A DNA stretch of 64,000 nt from DATAGF01 sp963834875 (GCA_963834875.1 CAWIDG010000012.1:7596-71595); one strand, 5' to 3'. Shown: positions 48,070 to 56,381, counted from the first letter of the stretch. The notes: a model not told the origin generated them from the sequence alone. Numbers and translations are program-made.

Positions 48070-48089
48070 GTGGTTCTACGGTGGTTCTA
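48070..48089 (+). repeat. Tandem GTGGTTCTA repeat next to tRNA-Asn
   Basis: Two copies of GTGGTTCTA (48070-48078, 48081-48089) with 11-bp period, 30 bp after the tRNA terminator. The position and period resemble integrase arm-type sites. Confidence 0.5.
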
Positions 48090-48155
48090 GAGACTGGCGG
48101 CGAGGGGTACCTCTCGGGCCGGTCAGTTACCCCCCCGACCATGAGCTCAAGGCGT

Positions 48156-48422
48156 TCACGCTCCGATCTGGGCGTTGATCGCTCCCGCCACGGTCAGCCT
48201 GCCGTTGTCCTGCAGGATCAGGAGTTGCCATCCGCCGTAGCCCCCGCCTCCGTGAGCAACGGCGACCACCGTTCCCTCCTCGTCACCTTCGGCCTTCACC
48301 CGCTTGCCGATGATTCCGTCCACTGTGCCCTTCTCTCCTGGGTCTTTGGAATGCGAGGCTTTCACAACCGAGCCGGCGCGGTGGCCCGCCATCTCGACGT
48401 CCTCGCGGCTGAGCTCGGCCAT
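48156..48422 (-). CDS. Small hypothetical protein
   Basis: 88 residues from ATG 48422, with GGAG 9 nt upstream. Text includes MAELSREDVEMAGHRAGSV, DGIIGKRVKAEGDEEGTVVAVAHGGGG and WQLLILQDNGRLTVAGA. Short beta strands with glycine turns suggest a small SH3-like or KOW-like fold, but no family is recognised. The frame stays open far upstream through a tRNA-like sequence at 49.6 kb, which is not part of the gene. Confidence 0.6.
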   Translation of the reverse strand: MAELSREDVEMAGHRAGSVVKASHSKDPGEKGTVDGIIGKRVKAEGDEEGTVVAVAHGGGGYGGWQLLILQDNGRLTVAGAINAQIGA

Positions 48423-48845
48423 GGAACGGACTCCTTCGTCCTGGGGGCCATGAGCGTACCGACCCCGGTCCGCCCGCCTGAGCCCGTCTCGGTGCCGCAC
48501 GGTGCCCGGGATGGCGCCTGTCACGGCAGCGAGTAGGCTCCACGAGATGGGCGGTCCGGGCCATCGCGTCCGCCCATCCGGAGAGGTAGCAGGCGGCGCC
48601 GGCCTAGGGCGGGCCGGCGCCGCCTCGCGTCCACTTTGCGAGCGGGCCCCCGTGGTTTTTCTCACAAAGAGCCGCGCCTCTAGGTGCCGTAGCACCCCGG
48701 TGTACACACGCCCCCCCGGGGTCAATGCTCCCCGAGGCAGGATCGTGGAAGTACGACGATTGCGCGTGCAGTGCGGGCTGGGAGAGGATCGCGGCGGGGT
48801 TGTGATTTCCCGCAGCCCCGATAGACCCAGGAAAGAGAGGCTCCC
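48423..48845. other. Non-coding stretch
   Basis: No convincing gene on either strand; AT content is visibly higher than in neighbouring genes. A small hairpin GGTGC-CGTA-GCACC lies at 48683-48696, followed by a C-run. The ribosome site GAGAGG for the next gene is at the 3' edge. Confidence 0.5.
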
Positions 48846-49139
48846 ATGCGAGTCCTGCTCACGGTGCAGATTCCCGCCGCCAAGGGTTCGGCCGCTCTGC
48901 AGGACGGCTCGATGCAGCGCACCATGGAAGAGTTCATGAAGGCGGTTCGTCCTGAGGCCGCCTACTTCGCGCCCGACGACGGGCTTCGGACGGCCCACAT
49001 CGTCTTCGACATGCAGGACCCTTCCGACATGCCGCCCCTCCTCGAGCCATTCTTCTCGACGTTCGAGGCGAGCGTCGACCTCACCCCCGTGATGAATGCG
49101 GACGACCTGATGGCCGGCCTTCAGCGCATCGCCCGGTAG
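48846..49139 (+). CDS. Small hypothetical protein, possible dimeric alpha/beta barrel
   Basis: 97 residues. The layout strand-helix-strand (RVLLTVQIPAAKG, QRTMEEFMKAVRPEAAYF, TAHIVFDMQDPSDMPPLLEPFFSTFEASVDLTPVM) resembles small ferredoxin-like/dimeric alpha-beta-barrel proteins. The ending DDLMAGLQRIAR is helical. A ribosome site GAGAGG sits 6 nt before ATG 48846. The function is unknown. Confidence 0.65.
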   Translation: MRVLLTVQIPAAKGSAALQDGSMQRTMEEFMKAVRPEAAYFAPDDGLRTAHIVFDMQDPSDMPPLLEPFFSTFEASVDLTPVMNADDLMAGLQRIAR

Positions 49140-49432
49140 CTTCCCAACCGGCCCGCAGTCACCACGACGCCCGTCGGCTCCCGCTGCAGCAGGAACAGCG
49201 GGAGCCGCGCGGCCGCTTCTGAAACGGCTTCTTAGACCCGTATGTAGAAATGCCAAGACTGCGGGCTCTAGGCGGGCGCACTTCAAAAAACCGAAGCGGG
49301 CGACGTCGATGGGCACCGCTGCCCGCGGGCGGTTGAAAGGAGACGGGGCCGCGCCCCCGTGGACACGGCCCCCCTTCTGCCAGGGGTCGAACGCCGGCCC
49401 CTGTACGCCGTACCCATGAACGGCGCACACCC
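49140..49432. other. Non-coding stretch
   Basis: No supported gene. Contains GC-rich inverted blocks (around 49343-49375) and an A-run (CTTCAAAAAACC near 49280). I see no complete RNA gene in it. Confidence 0.4.
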
Positions 49433-49539
49433 TTAGCCCTCGCCCGGCAGGAACTCCTCGACCGCGTCGAGGTCGACGAGTGGCCCGAAGCGGGTCTCGC
49501 CGATCGCGGCGTAGTAGACGTCGCCCTCCTTGACACCCC
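49433..49539 (-). pseudogene. Short coding remnant or small protein without a start
   Basis: A minus-strand frame reads RERGVKEGDVYYAAIGETRF then GPLVDLDAVEEFLPGEG and stops with TAA at 49433-49435. Codon bias is coding-like, but no start codon is in frame; an ATG at about 49549 is one frame off. It could be a ~40-residue protein with an indel, or the tail of a gene cut by a rearrangement at the tRNA-like sequence. Confidence 0.4.
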
Positions 49540-49564
49540 GCTCTCTTCATCGGTCTCGTCGAAA

Positions 49565-49670
49565 GCCCGGAGCCGGGATTCGAACCCCGGACCCCCTCGG
49601 TGTCGGTCTCGGCCATCGGCTTCGTTCAGACGCGGCGACCGGGTCGGTCTCCTACCTCCGCCAGCCGGGC
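49565..49670 (-). other. tRNA-like sequence with T arm (remnant?)
   Basis: The minus strand has a clear T-arm block (GTCCGGGGTTCGAATCCCGG) followed by CTCCGGGC. A GCCCGG that could pair with CCGGGC lies 106 nt upstream. D- and anticodon arms cannot be folded convincingly, the T stem is short by one C, and no discriminator-CCA pattern follows. A degraded class II tRNA, a tRNA 3' fragment or an indel-damaged tRNA are all possible. It is not an acceptable tRNA-Sec. Confidence 0.4.
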
Positions 49671-49758
49671 GTGACCTCCTCGGCGGAGTGACACAAGAGC
49701 GCTTCGCGCGCCGGCGCGGGGCGGGAGGAGGGGCGCTCAGGGGCGGGCGATGGCCGCC

Positions 49759-50580
49759 TCAGGTGCTCTCGCAGCCCCAGCCGTCGCCGTCGCCGTCGAG
49801 ACGGTGCGGATCCGCCCCGACGACCCTGACCGGCCGCCCGATGTCCGCGCAGTCGAGGTCCGTCGATGTCAGCGGCACGCAGGCGCCCGAGTAATTCGGA
49901 TCGCACGCGGCCCGCGACGAGCCGGCCGCCGCGGCCGGCGCCGGGCGCCCGGGGCTCGCGCCGCCGCGGTCCGTGTCGCCGAAGCAGGGCGCGCCCCACA
50001 GGCCGCGGTGAGCCCTGCGGGCCCGGTGCTGCTCGCGGAAGAAGGCCGACGCGTGCCCGAAGCGGACGCCGTCGTACACGTAGACCTTCGCGTGACCGGT
50101 GCGGACCAGGTCGGCGTTCACCGATCCGGCCGCGCCGGATCGGCCGGGCGCGTAGACGTAGGCGAGCAGGCGCCCGTACCGGTCGCGGCGGTCCTGGGTG
50201 TCGTCCGTGACCAGGCGGACGCTCCGGCCGACCGGGAGCAGGCGCGCAGTGCGCGCGGAGGCCTGCGGGCCGAAGCACTGCACCGGCTTGGAGGGATGCC
50301 GGGTCTCCGGGGTGTCGATGCCGATCAGGCGCACCGGCGTCTCGAAGCCGCCCGAGGCCACCTTGATCGTGTCGCCGTTGACCACGCGGGAGACCGTCCC
50401 GGACAGCGTCACCCCGAGGGCCGGCGACGCCGACGCGCCCATGCAGGCCACGGCGCCCATGGCCAGCAGGAGCCCGACGATCGGGCGGGCGCCGGCGATG
50501 CTCCTGAGCGGCGAGATCACGATCCTGACGGTCGCGGTTCGGCGGCACGCTCTCCCAGTCGGGAGGGCCACCGTGTCCAT
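49759..50580 (-). CDS. Secreted thermonuclease (SNase) with Excalibur domain
   Basis: 273 residues from ATG 50580; GTG 50520 is an alternative giving a compact signal peptide. The signal segment is IVGLLLAMGAVACMGASASPA. The SNase domain shows VVNGDTIKV, VRLIGIDTPETRHPSKPVQCFG and DRYGRLLAYVYAPG, with the catalytic Arg/Glu/Asp constellation. A linker leads to a C-terminal Excalibur domain (CDPNYSGACVPL, DLDCADIG, DGDGDGWGCE), a calcium-binding extracellular module. The expected role is extracellular nucleic-acid degradation. Confidence 0.93.
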   Translation of the reverse strand: MDTVALPTGRACRRTATVRIVISPLRSIAGARPIVGLLLAMGAVACMGASASPALGVTLSGTVSRVVNGDTIKVASGGFETPVRLIGIDTPETRHPSKPVQCFGPQASARTARLLPVGRSVRLVTDDTQDRRDRYGRLLAYVYAPGRSGAAGSVNADLVRTGHAKVYVYDGVRFGHASAFFREQHRARRAHRGLWGAPCFGDTDRGGASPGRPAPAAAAGSSRAACDPNYSGACVPLTSTDLDCADIGRPVRVVGADPHRLDGDGDGWGCEST

Positions 50581-50646
50581 CGGCCGTTTTCGGGAGAGAC
50601 TTGACCCTGGGATCGCCTGCCCGATCCAGCTCAAGAGGAGGGCGTC

Positions 50647-52047
50647 ATGGGTGAACGTGAACTGCTGTCCGCGACGGCCGCGCACGCCGCGACCTACCTC
50701 GAGTCCCTCCCGGAGCGGCCGGTCGAGGCGGGCCGTGGCGCCTCCGAGGCGCGCGCGGCCCTCCCCTCCACGCTGCCCGACGACCCCGTGGACCCCCTCC
50801 TGGTGCTCGAGGAGCTGGTCGCCGATGCCGAGCCGGGGATCACCGCGATGGGCTCGCCGCGCTACTTCGGCTTCGTCATCGGGGGCGCGCTTCCGGCTGC
50901 CCTCGCCGCGGACTGGATGGCGGCGACGTGGGACCAGAACGCGGGCCTCGCCAGCCCGACGCCCGCGGTCGCGGCGATCGAGGAGATCGCAGGCGCCTGG
51001 GTCCTCGACCTCCTCGGCCTGCCGGACGACGCCTCGTTCGCGTTCGTCACCGGTTGCCAGATGGCGCACGTGACGGCGCTGGCGGCTGCCAGGCACCGCG
51101 TGCTGGCCGACGCCGGCTGGGACGTGGAGCGCGACGGCCTCGTGGGCGCGCCCCCCGTCCGGGTCCTCGTCAGCCAGGAGCATCACGTGACCGTCGACCG
51201 CGCGCTGCGCTTCCTCGGGCTCGGCACCGCCTGCGCCGAGGTCGTGACGGCCGACGAGCGCGGCGCGATGCGCTCGGACGCGCTCGCGCGCGCGCTGCGC
51301 GCGCCGGACGGCCCCACCATCGTGTGCGCCCAGGCCGGCGACGTGAACACCGGGGCCGTCGATCCGCTGGACGAGATCTGCGATGCCGCTGAACAGGCCG
51401 GGGCGTGGGTGCACGTGGATGGCGCGTTCGGGCTCTGGGCGAGCGCGAGCCCGCGGCGGCGCGGGCTCCTGCGCGGCTGCGAGCGGGCCCGGTCGTGGGC
51501 GACTGACGCCCACAAGTGGCTGAACGTGCCGTACGACTGCGGGATCGCCGTCGTCGCCGATCGCGAGGCCCACCGGCGGGCCATGGCGGTCGAGGCGAGC
51601 TACCTCCAGCAGGGGGAGCCGGTGCGCGAGCCGCTGGACTGGAACCCGGAATTCTCGCGCCGGGCGCGGTCGCTGCCGGTCTACGCGGCGCTGCGCTCGC
51701 TGGGTCGCAGCGGCGTGGCCGAGCTGGTGGACCGGCTCTGCGCGTGCGCCGAGCGCTTCGCCGTCCGGCTCGGCGCCGAGCCCGGGCTGGAGGTGGTCGC
51801 CCAGGGGCTCAACCAGGTGCTCGTGCGACCGCGCGGCCGCGCCGGCGTCACCGACCGGCTCGTCGCCCAGATCCAGCGCGACGGCACGTGCTGGACCAGC
51901 GCCACCACCTGGCGCGACGCGCGATGCATGCGCGTCTCGGTGTGCAACTGGCGGACCACGACCGCTGATGTGGACCGCTCGGTCGAGGCGATCGCGCGCG
52001 CGTTCCAGGCGGAGGTGGCTGACGGAGCGGCGACGACCGAGGGCTGA
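50647..52047 (+). CDS. PLP-dependent group II decarboxylase
   Basis: 466 residues of the aromatic-L-amino-acid/glutamate decarboxylase fold. Landmarks: SPRYFGFVIGGALPAALAADW, DQNAGLASPTPAVAAIEE, FVTGCQMAHVTALAAARH, the cofactor Asp/Ala-Phe motif HVDGAFGLWA and the PLP-lysine in WATDAHKWLNVPYDCG. Close actinobacterial relatives are annotated simply as aspartate aminotransferase family or decarboxylase; the substrate is not predictable. GAGGAGGGC precedes ATG 50647. Confidence 0.9.
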   Translation: MGERELLSATAAHAATYLESLPERPVEAGRGASEARAALPSTLPDDPVDPLLVLEELVADAEPGITAMGSPRYFGFVIGGALPAALAADWMAATWDQNAGLASPTPAVAAIEEIAGAWVLDLLGLPDDASFAFVTGCQMAHVTALAAARHRVLADAGWDVERDGLVGAPPVRVLVSQEHHVTVDRALRFLGLGTACAEVVTADERGAMRSDALARALRAPDGPTIVCAQAGDVNTGAVDPLDEICDAAEQAGAWVHVDGAFGLWASASPRRRGLLRGCERARSWATDAHKWLNVPYDCGIAVVADREAHRRAMAVEASYLQQGEPVREPLDWNPEFSRRARSLPVYAALRSLGRSGVAELVDRLCACAERFAVRLGAEPGLEVVAQGLNQVLVRPRGRAGVTDRLVAQIQRDGTCWTSATTWRDARCMRVSVCNWRTTTADVDRSVEAIARAFQAEVADGAATTEG

Positions 52048-52086
52048 GCGCCGCGCCGTCGCTCACCGCCCAAGTTCAGGGACCGA

Positions 52087-52106
52087 CCTCGGGGAGCTCC
52101 CCGAGG
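52087..52106. promoter_or_regulatory. 20-bp perfect palindrome upstream of the ECF sigma operon
   Basis: CCTCGGGGAGCTCCCCGAGG is perfectly self-complementary. It ends 21 bp before the TACGGT -10-like box, covering the -35 position, and also lies 39 bp after the decarboxylase stop. It may be an operator, a terminator or both. Confidence 0.5.
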
Positions 52107-52127
52107 CGGCGGGACGGGGCGCCCTCC

Positions 52128-52133
52128 TACGGT
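52128..52133 (+). promoter_or_regulatory. -10-like box for the ECF sigma operon
   Basis: TACGGT followed by 7 nt and then ATG 52141. Confidence 0.45.
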
Positions 52134-52140
52134 CACGGCG

Positions 52141-52347
52141 ATGACCGGCCAAGCCCCCCGAGACGATCGCGTGCTCACCGTGCGGCTCGACCTGAACCTC
52201 GACCGCGAGCCGATCTGCGGGCGGCTGCGCACAGAGCGGGGCGCCGACGAGCGGTTCGTGGGCTGGCTCGGCTTCGTCAACGCGTTGAAGCGGTTGCACG
52301 ACTCCGAGCACCGTCGGCCGACCCGGTGGACCCGGGGCGTGACGTGA
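52141..52347 (+). CDS. Small hypothetical protein preceding the sigma factor
   Basis: 68 residues. DDRVLTVRLDLNLDREPICGRL and RFVGWLGFVNALKRLHD look like the short beta-helix proteins of unknown function in actinobacteria. Its stop overlaps the sigma factor GTG as GTGA, which supports it being translated and coupled to the sigma gene. A regulatory partner role is possible but speculative. Confidence 0.6.
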   Translation: MTGQAPRDDRVLTVRLDLNLDREPICGRLRTERGADERFVGWLGFVNALKRLHDSEHRRPTRWTRGVT

Positions 52348-53003
52348 CCCCCATCGAGCGCGAGCTCGAGCGGCATCGGCCGGAGCTCACCGGCTACTGT
52401 CGTCGCATGCTCGGCTCGCCCACCGAGGCCGAGGACGCGGTGCAGGACACGATGGTGCGGGCCTGGCGTGGCCTCGGCCGCCTCGAGCGCAGGGGGACGC
52501 TGCGCGCGTGGCTGTACCGCATCGCCACCAACGTCTGCGTCGACATGCTGAACGGCAGGGCGCGGAGTGCCCACCCGATGGGCCTCGCGCCGACCTGGAG
52601 CGAGCGCGCTCCGGACCGTCTCGTCGCGCCGGAGGGCGACCCGGCCGAGCTCGCGGCCTCGCGCGAGACCGTCCGCCTCGCGCTCGGCGCCGCGCTCCGG
52701 CACCTCTCCCCACGCCAGCGGGCGGCGCTCATCCTCTGCGAGGTGCTCCGCTGGCGGGCGGGCGAGGTCGCCGAGCTCCTCGAGACCAGCGTCGCCTCCG
52801 TGAACAGCGCGCTTCAGCGCGCGCGGGCGGCGCTCGCGGCCACGGGCATCAGCGCGGCCGACCCCGCCCCGCCGCTGGACGCATCCGCCCGGGCGCTGCT
52901 GGCCCGCTGCCTCGACGCCTTCGAGCGCGACGACGTGCACGGGCTCGCCCGCCTCCTGCAGGAGGACGTCGCGCGGTCGACGCCGGTCGCGCTCGCGGCC
53001 TGA
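52344..53003 (+). CDS. ECF sigma factor (SigG/SigJ-like, shortened C-terminus)
   Basis: 219 residues from GTG 52344; GTG 52326 is also open, but 52344 overlaps the previous stop by 4 bp. Region 2: LTGYCRRMLGSPTEAEDAVQDTMVRAWRGL and LRAWLYRIATNVCVDML. Region 4: LRHLSPRQRAALILCEVLRWRAGEVAELLETSVASVNSALQRARA. Related ECFs carry a full SnoaL-like domain after region 4. Here only its first helix (LLARCLDAFERDDVHGLARLLQEDV) remains before the stop, which meets the next ATG. This is either a natural truncation or an undetected indel. Confidence 0.88.
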   Translation: MTPIERELERHRPELTGYCRRMLGSPTEAEDAVQDTMVRAWRGLGRLERRGTLRAWLYRIATNVCVDMLNGRARSAHPMGLAPTWSERAPDRLVAPEGDPAELAASRETVRLALGAALRHLSPRQRAALILCEVLRWRAGEVAELLETSVASVNSALQRARAALAATGISAADPAPPLDASARALLARCLDAFERDDVHGLARLLQEDVARSTPVALAA

Positions 53004-53731
53004 TGAGCGCCGACGACTCGATCCCCGGCGGGCCGATGCGCTCACGGCGCGGCATCGGCGACATCATCGTCAGCAGCAGGCCCTATGACGAGTACCTGGC
53101 GATGTTCGGGCTGGAGGAGCGCGAGGTCCTCTCCGGGGCGGTGCTCGACTGCCCGGGCGGAGCCGGGCCCTTCGCCGCGACCGTGCGCGCCCGGGGCGGC
53201 GAGGCGGTCAGCGCCGACCCGGCCTACGCGCTCCCGCGGGCCGAGATCCTGGCCCAGACCCGCGCGGGCCTGGACCACGCCATTCGCTACCTGGAGGAGA
53301 ACCGGGCCTCGTACGTCTGGACCTTCTTCTCGTCCCTCGACGACCTGCGCGATCGCCGCCTCGCGGCGCTCGAGGAGTTCGCCGGCGACTTCACGGGCCC
53401 GGACCCCCGCTACGTGGTCGCCGCCCTTCCAAGCCTGCCCTTCGACGACAGCGCGTTCCGGCTCGTGCTCTCGGCGTTCCTCCTCTTCGCCTACCCGGAT
53501 CACGTCGACGAGGCCGCCCACGAGCGGGCGCTCCGCGAGCTGGCGCGCGTCGCGCGGGAGGAGGTGCGCCTGTTCCCGCTCATCGACACCTCCTACGTGC
53601 GCCACCCCGCGGTCGACGACCTGCGCCGGCGCCTCGCGGCCGGAGGCGTCGACAGCGAGGTGCGGCGGCTCGACTACGAGCTTCAGCGCGGCGGGAACGA
53701 GGTGCTGATCCTCAGGCCGCCGCGGCCTTGA
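53003..53731 (+). CDS. SAM-dependent methyltransferase-like protein
   Basis: 242 residues. SSRPYDEYLAMFGLEEREVLSGAVLDCPGGAGPFAATVRARGGEAVSADP contains a class I SAM-binding strand with an altered glycine loop (DCPGGAGPFA). Later PFDDSAFRLVLSAFLLFAYPDHVD and HERALRELARVAREEVRLFPL follow the methyltransferase order. The ATG at 53003 shares its A with the sigma stop; ATG 53036 is an alternative. It is the third gene of the sigma operon and ends 20 bp inside the convergent CYTH gene. Confidence 0.8.
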   Translation: MSADDSIPGGPMRSRRGIGDIIVSSRPYDEYLAMFGLEEREVLSGAVLDCPGGAGPFAATVRARGGEAVSADPAYALPRAEILAQTRAGLDHAIRYLEENRASYVWTFFSSLDDLRDRRLAALEEFAGDFTGPDPRYVVAALPSLPFDDSAFRLVLSAFLLFAYPDHVDEAAHERALRELARVAREEVRLFPLIDTSYVRHPAVDDLRRRLAAGGVDSEVRRLDYELQRGGNEVLILRPPRP

Positions 53732-54494
53732 GCTCCTTCGAGAAGAAGTTCAGGGCGGTGCGGGTCTTGGTCTGCTGCTTGCCGCTGAGGTCGATCCCGC
53801 GCTCGGTGAGGAAGGCCCTCGTCTCGAGGGCGACGGGCAGCGCCTCGCCCGGGGCGCACTTGGTCGAGAGCTCGAGGATCCGCGCCCCGTCGGGGTAGAG
53901 CCACAGCTCGGCGACCAGCCTGCGGCCGAGCGTCTTCGGCGACATCTTCAGCTTGAGGAGCGGGATCGGGCCGAGCACCGCGAGGTCCGCGAACGTGACG
54001 CCCTTGGGGGCGTGCTCCTCGAACAGCGCGCGCTGCTCCTTGCTGAACAGCTTGCGCAGCGGGCGCTCGCCGGCCACCGTCGCCTTGACCGCATCGCGGT
54101 CCTTTGGCGCGCCCTTGAGCGACCCCGAGCAGACGAAGCCCTCGGGCATCGCGTCCACCTCGACCCCGAACATCGCCGACGTCCGCAGCTTCGCCGGCAG
54201 CTCGTTCGGCACGACCGGCCGCAGCTTCACCACGGTGTCGTCCCCCTTGCCCTGGACGCGCCGCGCCCGGACGACGACGCCGGCGCCGTCGAGCGCGAGG
54301 TCGGGCGTGTCGAAGAAGAAGACCTGCCGGATCTGGGCGTCGAGCGGGTCCATGCCGAGAGAGCTGACGGCCGAGCGCTGGTTGGACTCGGGGATCGTGA
54401 GCTTGAGCTCGACGCTGTCGGCACCCTTCATCAGCCCGAGCAGCTCCCGGAGGCGGTCGTCGAGGATGGGTCGGACGGGCGCGGGGCGTGCCAT
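53712..54494 (-). CDS. CYTH-domain-like protein
   Basis: 260 residues. The strand SVELKLTIPE near residue 27 carries the ExK arrangement of CYTH (triphosphate tunnel) proteins. It is followed by QVFFFDTPDLALDGAGVVVRARRVQGKGDDTVVKLRP, the alternating Arg/Lys strands that line the tunnel. Later LWLYPDGARILELSTKCAPGEALPVALETRAFL matches the closing strands. CYTH proteins bind or hydrolyse triphosphates; this long variant is not assigned an activity. Confidence 0.75.
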   Translation of the reverse strand: MARPAPVRPILDDRLRELLGLMKGADSVELKLTIPESNQRSAVSSLGMDPLDAQIRQVFFFDTPDLALDGAGVVVRARRVQGKGDDTVVKLRPVVPNELPAKLRTSAMFGVEVDAMPEGFVCSGSLKGAPKDRDAVKATVAGERPLRKLFSKEQRALFEEHAPKGVTFADLAVLGPIPLLKLKMSPKTLGRRLVAELWLYPDGARILELSTKCAPGEALPVALETRAFLTERGIDLSGKQQTKTRTALNFFSKELKAAAA

Positions 54495-54568
54495 GGGACG
54501 GCTCCTGTTCGGTGAGGCGGTCATCCTACGGCGCGGCGCCCCGGACGCCACCCCCGCCCGGGATCGGG

Positions 54569-54574
54569 GATACT
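54569..54574 (+). promoter_or_regulatory. -10-like box for the DUF3052-like gene
   Basis: GATACT followed by 7 nt and then TTG 54582. Confidence 0.4.
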
Positions 54575-54581
54575 CCCAGCG

Positions 54582-55049
54582 TTGGACCCGCTGCTGCGCA
54601 AGCTCAACCTCAAGGACGAGCCCGAGATCGTGGTGCTCGGCGCGCCCGAGGCGCTGCGGCCGGTCCTCGAGCGGTTCGCCGAGGACGTCGGCGTGCGGAC
54701 GACGCTCGCCCCGGGCGCAGCATTCGTGCTCGCCTTCGTGCGCACCGCCGCCGACATCGCGGAGCGGGCGCAGCAGGTCGCCGCGTCGACGGAGGGCGAC
54801 GGCAAGGTCTGGATGGCCTACCCGAAGAAGTCCTCGCCCCTGCACGATCCCGAGGTCAGCCGCGACGAGAGCTGGGAGCCGATGGGCGCCGCGGGCTTCG
54901 AGGGCGTGCGCCAGGTCGCGATCGACGACGACTGGTCGGCGCTCCGCTTCCGCCGGGTGGAGCACATCGGGCGCCTGACGCGCGACCCGTCGCGCGCGAT
55001 GACCGGGGAGGGCCGGCGGCGCACGACCGGGGGCCGCCGGCCGGCATGA
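54582..55049 (+). CDS. DUF3052-like hypothetical protein
   Basis: 155 residues starting at TTG 54582 (DPLLRKLNLKDEPEIVVLGAP). FVLAFVRTAADIAERAQ, KVWMAYPKKSSPLHDPEVSRDESWEPMGAAGFEGVRQVAIDDDWSALRFRR follow. The WxxYPK...WxxLRFRR pattern matches the actinobacterial DUF3052/YdeI-adjacent group from memory; its function is unknown. The last ~20 residues are Arg/Gly-rich. Confidence 0.7.
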   Translation: MDPLLRKLNLKDEPEIVVLGAPEALRPVLERFAEDVGVRTTLAPGAAFVLAFVRTAADIAERAQQVAASTEGDGKVWMAYPKKSSPLHDPEVSRDESWEPMGAAGFEGVRQVAIDDDWSALRFRRVEHIGRLTRDPSRAMTGEGRRRTTGGRRPA

Positions 55050-55068
55050 GTCCGGCGGCGCGGCCGCC

Positions 55069-56381
55069 ATGACCGATCCACGCCGGGCCCTCCCTCGGTC
55101 GACGCCGTCTTGCGCCGGGAGGACATGGCCGGCCTCCTCGCCCGCGCGCCGCGCGCGGCCGTCGTTGACGCGGTCCGCGACGCGCTCGCCGGCCGTCGGC
55201 ACCGGGGAGCCGGCGCGGAGGGCCTCGCGGACGAGGTCGCGGCCGCCCTGCGACCCTCGCTTGCGGCGGGTCGTCAACGCCACCGGGGTGATCCTCCACA
55301 CCAACCTGGGCCGGGCGCCGCTCGCGGCCGAGGCGGTCGACGCGGCCGTGGCGGCCGCGCGCTACGCGACGCTCGAGTGGGACCCGGCCACCGGCGGGAG
55401 GGGGTCGCGCCAGGACCATCTCGCCGGCCACCTGCGCGCCCTCACGGGCGCCGAGTCGGCCTGCGTGGCGACCTCGAACGCCGCGGCCGTCCTCCTCGCG
55501 CTGGTCGCCCTCGGTGGCGGCGGCGAGGTGATCGTCTCGCGCGGCCAGCTCGTCGAGATCGGCGGCGGCTTCCGGGTGCCCGAGGTGCTGGAGGCATCCG
55601 GGTGCCGCCTGGTGGAGGTGGGCACGACCAACCGCACGCGCGCCGCCGACTACGAGCGGGCGATCGGCCCGGACACCCGGGCGATCCTGCGCGTGCACGC
55701 CTCGAACTTCCGCGTCGTCGGATTCGCCGAGGAGGCGCCGATCGAGGAGCTCGCGGGCCTCGCGAGAGAGCGGGGCCTCGCGCTGGTGGACGACCTCGGC
55801 AGCGGGGTCCTGCGGCCCGATGCGGCGGTGGCGGGCGAGCCGGACGCCGCGGCGAGCGTCGCGGCAGGCTGCGACCTCGTGGCCTTCAGCGCCGACAAGC
55901 TGATCGGCGGGCCGCAGGCGGGCATCTCGTGGGGACCGCGGCCTCGGTGGAGCGCGCCCGCTCCCACCCGCTGATGCGGGCGCTGCGTCCCGACAAGCTC
56001 ATCCTCGCGGCGCTCGAGGCCACGCTGGCGCTCCACCGCGACCCGCGGCTCGCGCGCGCGCGCATCCCCGCCCTCCGGGCGCTCCACCGGGCGCGACCGG
56101 AGCGGCGGGCCCGGGCCGAGCGCCTGGCGGGCGCCGTCGGCGGGGAGGTCGTGGCCACGGTCGGCCGCATGGGGGGAGGAGCGCTCCCGCTCGCCGAGCT
56201 CCCGAGCTTCGCCGCGGCGCTCGACGCGCCCGATCCCGAGGCGCTCGCGGCGGCCCTACGCGCGGGCGATCCCGCCGTGGCGAGCCGGCTCAGGGACGGG
56301 CGCGTGCTGCTCGACGTGCTGGCGCTCGGCGACGAGGACCTCGCCTCCCTGCCCGCCCTCGTCGCCGAGGCGCGCCGGTGA
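55069..56381 (+). CDS. selA: L-seryl-tRNA(Sec) selenium transferase (frameshifts)
   Basis: About 437 residues. PLP enzyme converting Ser-tRNA(Sec) to Sec-tRNA(Sec). Diagnostic parts: LPSVDAVLRREDMAGL, NATGVILHTNLGRAPL, the PLP contact VATSNAAAVLLAL, RVHASNFRVVGF and the lysine in AFSADKLIGGPQAGI, then LEATLALHRDP and LPLAELPSFA. Three frame changes are needed (near 55095, 55262 and 55945). All motifs and the length are intact, so errors rather than decay are likely. The stop overlaps the selB GTG by 4 bp. Confidence 0.9.

Noticed and set aside
49270..49300. CTTCAAA sequence considered as a tRNA-Sec anticodon loop
   Set aside because: No 5-6 bp stem flanks it and no acceptor, T or long variable arm can be placed around it.
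49380..49420. Second T-arm-like hairpin (CAGGGG ... GTTCGA ... CCCCTG)
   Set aside because: The loop is 11 nt, the wrong size for a T loop, and no tRNA body surrounds it; probably a chance GC hairpin.
49159..49616. Minus-strand frames containing GSNPGS-type peptides read through the tRNA-like sequence
   Set aside because: Such peptides are the classic translation of a tRNA T arm and not a real protein.
48160..49616. Extended version of the small gene at 48156-48422 (up to 486 codons)
   Set aside because: The upstream part crosses non-coding and tRNA-like sequence; ATG 48422 has a ribosome site and begins the only protein-like segment.
49565..49670. tRNA-like sequence considered as tRNA-Sec or tRNA-Leu
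   Set aside because: No UCA or Leu anticodon in a valid loop, mismatched stems and no proper 3' discriminator; kept only as a tRNA-like remnant.
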